Assembly: GCA_964019425.1 (NCBI GenBank)
Contig: OZ025784.1
Location: 496,001-560,000, forward strand
Origin: Flectonema sp. DT1601
Lineage: Eukaryota; Euglenozoa; Diplonemea; Diplonemida; Diplonemidae
Direction of reading: 5' to 3'
DNA: 64,000 bases
Shown here: positions 59,461-64,000 of the stretch, piece after piece
How the letters are laid out: each line of letters starts with the position of its first letter
How positions within the stretch are numbered: position 1 is the first letter of the stretch
The notes under the pieces: generated by a model
Seen by the model: the letters and a program-made list of their open reading frames with translations, nothing else
The model's database searches: none
What the model was told of the DNA's origin: nothing
Position numbers and translations under genes: made by a program

Positions 59461-60989
59461 ACCAAGACAGTATATAAAAATGAGATTAAAAACAAAAAAG
59501 TTTTATTCAAAACAGAAATTGCGATAACAAGGATGAATTTCATTTCAAGTTAACTTTTTTGAAAAAAAACGAGTCAAAAATCGTTTTTTTTTTTTTTTTT
59601 TTTATAATATTATATAAAAAAAAAAAATCACCTTTACCGTTGTGGGAGAATCGTATTGTAAATTAAATTACACTACCTCTCCTCCACCATCCTCGTTTTA
59701 TAGACTTTTTCCTCATCTGTTAAAACTTGAATATACACATGAACCTTGCCATGGGATTTTACAAACTAAATTGCATACTTTTCATCGATTCTCCAGTGAA
59801 AGATAAGACTACCTCTCTCAGTCAAAGTTCATATAAATGTGGGCAGTTACAAAATGCACCATCACTGACGTAGGTTAGGCTAGGTATATAAATACAAGCA
59901 TTGTATTAAGGTTAATTACTATATGAATATGAATACTCTCTGGCAATACACTCACAGGGGCTGTAATGCGTCCTGGACGGTGTTCATCCTAGGAGCAGTT
60001 TGAATGGTGTGTAGCATTTTTTTTTTTTTTCTTTTTCTATTTCTATTTAAATTCATACAAGGTATAGGTATCAAATGAAGTCATACACTGGACTCGATTC
60101 ACAGCTACTATGGAAGGGTAATGCGTTTCAGTCATTCGCGGTGCGTTAAGAAAAAAAAAGTAACAAACAACCAACAATATCGTTATGTATATCTGAGTAT
60201 TATTTCTTTTTTTTTTTTTTTTTTTTTTTTTCCCCAACAATTGACGTGCTTGTTGTAATTATGTGGAGGAAAAAAGGGGGGAAAAAAAATTGATTTCTTT
60301 TTTTTTTTTTTTTTTTTTTTTCCCTTCTACCATCGCTCTGAACATCCTTTTGGAGCATCTGGGAAAGTTTTGTTATAGCACATCAACAATCCGAAGATTA
60401 GGTGACGTGTGCGAGCTTCGTAAAACATAAAATAGTATGTTCCTATTTAGGGGAATCGGAGAAAAACGAAAAGAGAAGCTGCAATCCACATGTGGGGGCC
60501 ACACGGTCGCAACGAATGATGGAGTTTGTGGGAAAGAAAAAATAAAATAAAAATAAAAATAAAATAACAAAACAAAACACAACGGAACTTATATAAATCA
60601 TAATAAGTTATAAGATAAAAAAAATATAATTTTTAATAAACGTAAACCAGAATTCAATTTCTCTATTTTTTTTTTTTTTTTTTTTGCGACTCAACCAAAT
60701 CTGGTTTTCAGAATACAAGAAATCCATTATCCATTAATGTCGGTTATATAAGGTGAGGGAGAAAAATTCCACCTTTTCCATACAACTTTTTTGTAAGGGA
60801 TAATATTTTTCGTTTTTCAAAAGGGGTTTCCCAATAAAAAAAAAAGAGAGAGAAAGGAAACAAGAAAACTGACTTAGCCAAGTAGCAAACCAGCCACGAA
60901 ATTATGTGAAAAACCCTCCATTAGAAGCCGCGTTGATCAAATAAAAGGGAACGCCTTCTCCTAACATTCAGCTCCGAGCAACCACTTAC

Positions 60990-61085
60990 TTGTTTAATCC
61001 TAAGAAGTCAACAGTCAGTAAAAGCTCAACAGGGTAACAGTTAGATTGTTACCAGCCAACTGTGAGACTCTCACAGACGAACTTG
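60990..61085 (-). repeat. SINE-like repeat, diverged copy D
   Basis: The minus strand reads CGTCTGTGAGAGTCTCACAG then GGCTGGTAACAATCTAACTG and AGCTTTTACTGACTGTTGAC. It aligns along the length of copies A and B with scattered substitutions and lacks the TAAA tail. Confidence 0.5.
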
Positions 61086-61645
61086 TTACCTGCAAAAAAT
61101 TAAAAAAGAAAAAAGAAAAACCAAACAAAAAAAAAAATATTTCTCGAGGATAACTGTTGTACGGTTGGTTAACATGACCCCTTACCAGTTATAACCTCAT
61201 GGTAAGCATTTTTATTTTTTTATTTTATTTATTTTACGTTTCAAGATACAAGCTTACAGAGGAGTCATTCGGTGCGACGTATCACATGAATTTTTTTTGA
61301 GGACTGCAAAGGACCCCCACAGTCAGTTCTTTTTATTTTGAGAAAGAATAGTTAAGAGAGAGTATCCGCTTCTCGAATTGTTTTTTTCCTTCCCCGGTTG
61401 TCAACAGAAATCAGAATAACCCTACAGTGACTTGCTACTTAATATAATCACATTGTCAAGTGGATGGTAATTATAACGAGTGTGTCACTGCGTGCTTAGG
61501 CAAGGAACAGCACATGAGGCAGAGCATGCAATCTGCTTGCTTTGCATACCAAAACTGAAGTAAGGTTTGCCATGGGCATGCCTATGGGTTGACATGTCCT
61601 TCCGATTCAGAAAGAAAAACTTTAAAAAAAAATTGCCAGCAGCAC

Positions 61646-61762
61646 CCATGGAGTCCATTACTAAGGCTTGGTGTGGCCTTCCGTAATTCCCAACGAGAAG
61701 TTAAGCTACGGGGAATATACATGGGGGTCAGTGACAAACTGATGACAAAGAAAAGACACGTT
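61646..61762 (+). ncRNA. 5S rRNA-like sequence, possibly a pseudogene
   Basis: Contains GAAGTTAAGC at 61697-61706, the most conserved part of eukaryotic 5S rRNA (and of its internal promoter box A), placed about 50 nt from the likely 5' end. CCATTACTAAGGC precedes it in the helix II/III position, and ACATGGGGGTCAGTGAC follows about 20 nt later where box C is expected (GGTCAGTGA is close to the kinetoplastid form, as I recall it). I cannot find a 3' end complementary to the 5' end, so it may be a degenerate copy or a 5S-derived element. Confidence 0.4.
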
Positions 61763-62687
61763 ATTATTAAAAGTATGTAAAAACCATTCAGATTAGCCTT
61801 ATATCTCGTTGAACGCAGACAGAATCCTGTCGCACGGGGAAATAAAGTCATGAACATAAGAAGTAACGGCTATACAATCTGAGTAGTTTCTTTTCCAACT
61901 ACGTCGGTATAAAAAAAAGAACATCGCATATTTTTTTGCTAGTGTTGTTTTTTTTTTTTTTTCCTTCCCACAACACACTGGGTAAGCGCAGCGCTTCAGT
62001 GCAGTGCTAATAAACGTTTATTTCAAGAAGCAAGGAGACAATGTGAAGCTCCGTAACACAAATTTCGCAAAAACAGTACCAAGTGACAGATAACTGAGTT
62101 TGCACAAACACACTGAAGTCAGAAAAATAGTAGTCTACGTAGGTAAGGGAACAAAAAATAAGGAAAGCGTTGAGGCGATCACATCCCTCGCTATGATTTA
62201 GGTGATAAACCCAAAGGGGTAAGTAAGGTTTTTTTTTATTAAATTTGTTTAAGAGAAGAATTCTCTTTGTTTTTAAATTATGTTACAACGCACACGGGAA
62301 GATTACTCTGCACAAACAGACCCTGATAACCTTGATCGGTTTAGTGTCATCTCCCTAAACGGAAGACAAAACTCAACATCTCCGATTGTTAGCAAAATTT
62401 GTTTTCAAGCAGTTTAATGCCTCCCCTCAGTCAAAAAATAATACATATGGGCACTACACCCGACGATGATCAAGGAGCCGCGTCCACCGGGTGAAAATGA
62501 CCCTTCGTGAGAAATGATACCCCGGAAAAAATAATTTTTAAAAATTGGGGGAGAGAAGCCCTCGATTCTCACTACCTTAACAGAAGAAGATTATTTCCCT
62601 TACCTTTTCAGTTACTAAAATGATTTTCATTGCTGCGGCGAAACTACGCGCTCGCATGCAAATGCCGCAGAAAACCGTCTTAAAACC

Positions 62688-62718
<31 letters not shown>

Positions 62719-63154
62719 ACATCAATATATGATTATTGTTCTTTTTATTTTCTGCACTTATCTAGAAACCGACAAATGTGCAAAGTACTAAATGAAAGAC
62801 AAAGATCAAAAGGAGATTACTGACAAATCTTTATCACTGGAAAGAGGGAACGGAAAGTCTTTTTTTTTTTCAATAGCCCGTAGCATGTATTCCGTCCTTT
62901 TCCAGATAATTTTGCATTATGCCAGCCTTATGATGGGATATTTTAGTTTATATAAATAAATAAAAAAGAGACCCTTCTTCACGATTTTTAATGACATATG
63001 AGACAACAATATAACCGCACCACACCCCCGACTTGTAGGACGAAGAAAAGAAGGAAAACCAGAATAAAAAAACAGATAAAAAGGAGGAAATATGTTTTAT
63101 GAACCTCTACGGAACACGATGATGGACAGAACAAACATTATAATTGTTTTTTTT

Positions 63155-63182
63155 TGTTGTTGTTGTTGTTGTTGTTGTTGTT
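63155..63182. repeat. (GTT)n microsatellite
   Basis: About nine GTT triplets. The Cys-, Val- and Thr-run ORFs here are artefacts. Confidence 0.9.
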
Positions 63183-64000
63183 TTGTTTTGTACACAAAAG
63201 AAACTCACAAAGTTCCAATCGCGAGCTCCTTGCCAAGAGGGAAAGAGAGAACGGGGGAAAGAAAAAAAAAAAGAAGAAAAACAAATAAAAATCTTTATTT
63301 GTTCACAAACCTTTCGCAATTTTTTTTTTTTATAAATTTTTCAATAAAACGTTTTTCTGTATCAAGACTAAGCTGATCAAAAAAAAAACAATAACATTTC
63401 CGTATCTACCACATCTACATTTATCGACCCTTGAAAGCCAAACCCACGGAAAAGCTCCTTGGAGAGGCCGTTATTGCACACAAACGTTCACTGGAATCAA
63501 CACGTACTGAAAAAACGTTTTCATTACGCCTTGAAATACTTCTCTTGGCAACGTCATCCAGTTCAGAGATGCATCATTTTTTTTTTTTTTTTTCACTTGA
63601 CAAGAATGATCCCGTCAATGAAAACCTTTTTTTTTTTTTGATACGTCCACCCGCTCTAGTTGTCTAATGCCACACAAGATAATATCACTGACGACTCAAC
63701 CAGAGGGTTGCTGACACTATTTCTATTCTAATTGCTGGAACACAAAAAGAACCCGTTTTTTTTTTTTTTTTTAAAATAAAAATAAAAATTTATAAAAAAA
63801 ACAGAAACAGTTATTGTAAAACACTAGCAAACAGCTTAATTCTGAGCAGTAGTTCGTAAAAAGCAGGCAACAAAGAGACCGATTCTGCCGCCACTGTGCC
63901 GCTTAAAACAAAGCCAACACTCTCATGTGAAGTTGGGTGTTAAAAATTTAGGGAACGGAGCAAGAAAGATCCGCTGGGTTTTAGAAAAAGAAAACTAAAA

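Larger units (their letters stand above)
56941..64000. other. 7-kb gene-poor region upstream of the array
   Basis: No supported complete gene. It contains dense A/T runs (for example T runs at 59584-59602, 60206-60230 and 60298-60320, an A run near 62689-62716), three SINE-like copies, a 5S rRNA-like sequence, a (GTT)n tract and scattered short ORFs that follow homopolymers. Because every gene downstream reads leftward from here, the transcription start of the array could lie in this region; that is inference. Confidence 0.45.

Noticed and set aside
63431-63667. Plus-strand ORF near the right edge
   Set aside because: A stretch is protein-like, but it ends in Phe runs from a T homopolymer and has no supporting signals.

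Overview
AT-rich nuclear DNA from a flagellated protist. I recognise 16 probable protein genes and one Penelope-like retroelement, and every one of them reads on the minus strand, from about 56 kb down to 0.46 kb. Almost every start codon has an AG splice acceptor 8-35 nt upstream. Such long one-way gene arrays with a potential acceptor before each ORF fit polycistronic transcription with trans-splicing, as in Euglenozoa. Several genes also carry ordinary GT-AG cis introns, which argues against a typical kinetoplastid and would fit a diplonemid- or euglenid-like organism. This placement is inference: I found no spliced-leader gene. The standard genetic code is used.

Layout (all minus strand). 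0.46-5.1 kb: a SIP-N/ADF-homology fusion (1 intron), a small two-helix membrane protein, and a 780-aa three-exon protein with an N-terminal RIIa-like docking domain. 5.1-8.1 kb: gene-poor, with a SINE-like repeat. 8.1-11.5 kb: a Rad23-like protein (Ubl, XPC-binding, UBA) fused to a CHAT domain. By my splicing model its last exon lies beyond a 1,050-bp intron and adds an RIIa-like docking domain; that intron holds a 118-bp tandem array. 13.2-20 kb: CHASE/cyclase-like receptor, disordered protein, CLU-family protein in two exons. 20.2-29.5 kb: 1298-aa coiled-coil protein, 1459-aa IQ-motif protein, small basic protein. 29.9-30.9 kb: mitochondrial ribosomal protein uS17m in three exons. 31.5-42.1 kb: cN-III-type 5'-nucleotidase, two unknowns, an 816-aa coiled-coil protein with a repeated RLxxIRxLQ motif, and a nucleotidyltransferase-fold protein. 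42.2-43.7 kb: broken GC-rich fragment and a broken LRR gene. 45.3-47.1 kb: polytopic membrane protein with unusually GC-rich codons.

48.66-54.66 kb is a Penelope-like element that looks whole. It has one 1428-aa ORF with an N-terminal GIY-YIG nuclease, reverse transcriptase, OTU-type protease-like domain and a C-terminal Cys/His cluster, flanked by apparently identical 313-bp direct repeats. 55.4-56.6 kb holds a small single-pass membrane protein gene and a truncated duplicate of its 5' end. 56.9-64 kb is gene-poor, with SINE-like copies, a 5S rRNA-like sequence, microsatellites and long A/T runs; it lies upstream of the whole array and may include its transcription start region.

Two proteins with RIIa-like docking domains, IQ-motif and coiled-coil proteins suggest a strong cytoskeletal or flagellar component, but the genes do not form one recognisable pathway. 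Exon borders were deduced by eye from GT/AG sites, phase and total length; seven introns fit this way and all combined CDS lengths are multiples of three.
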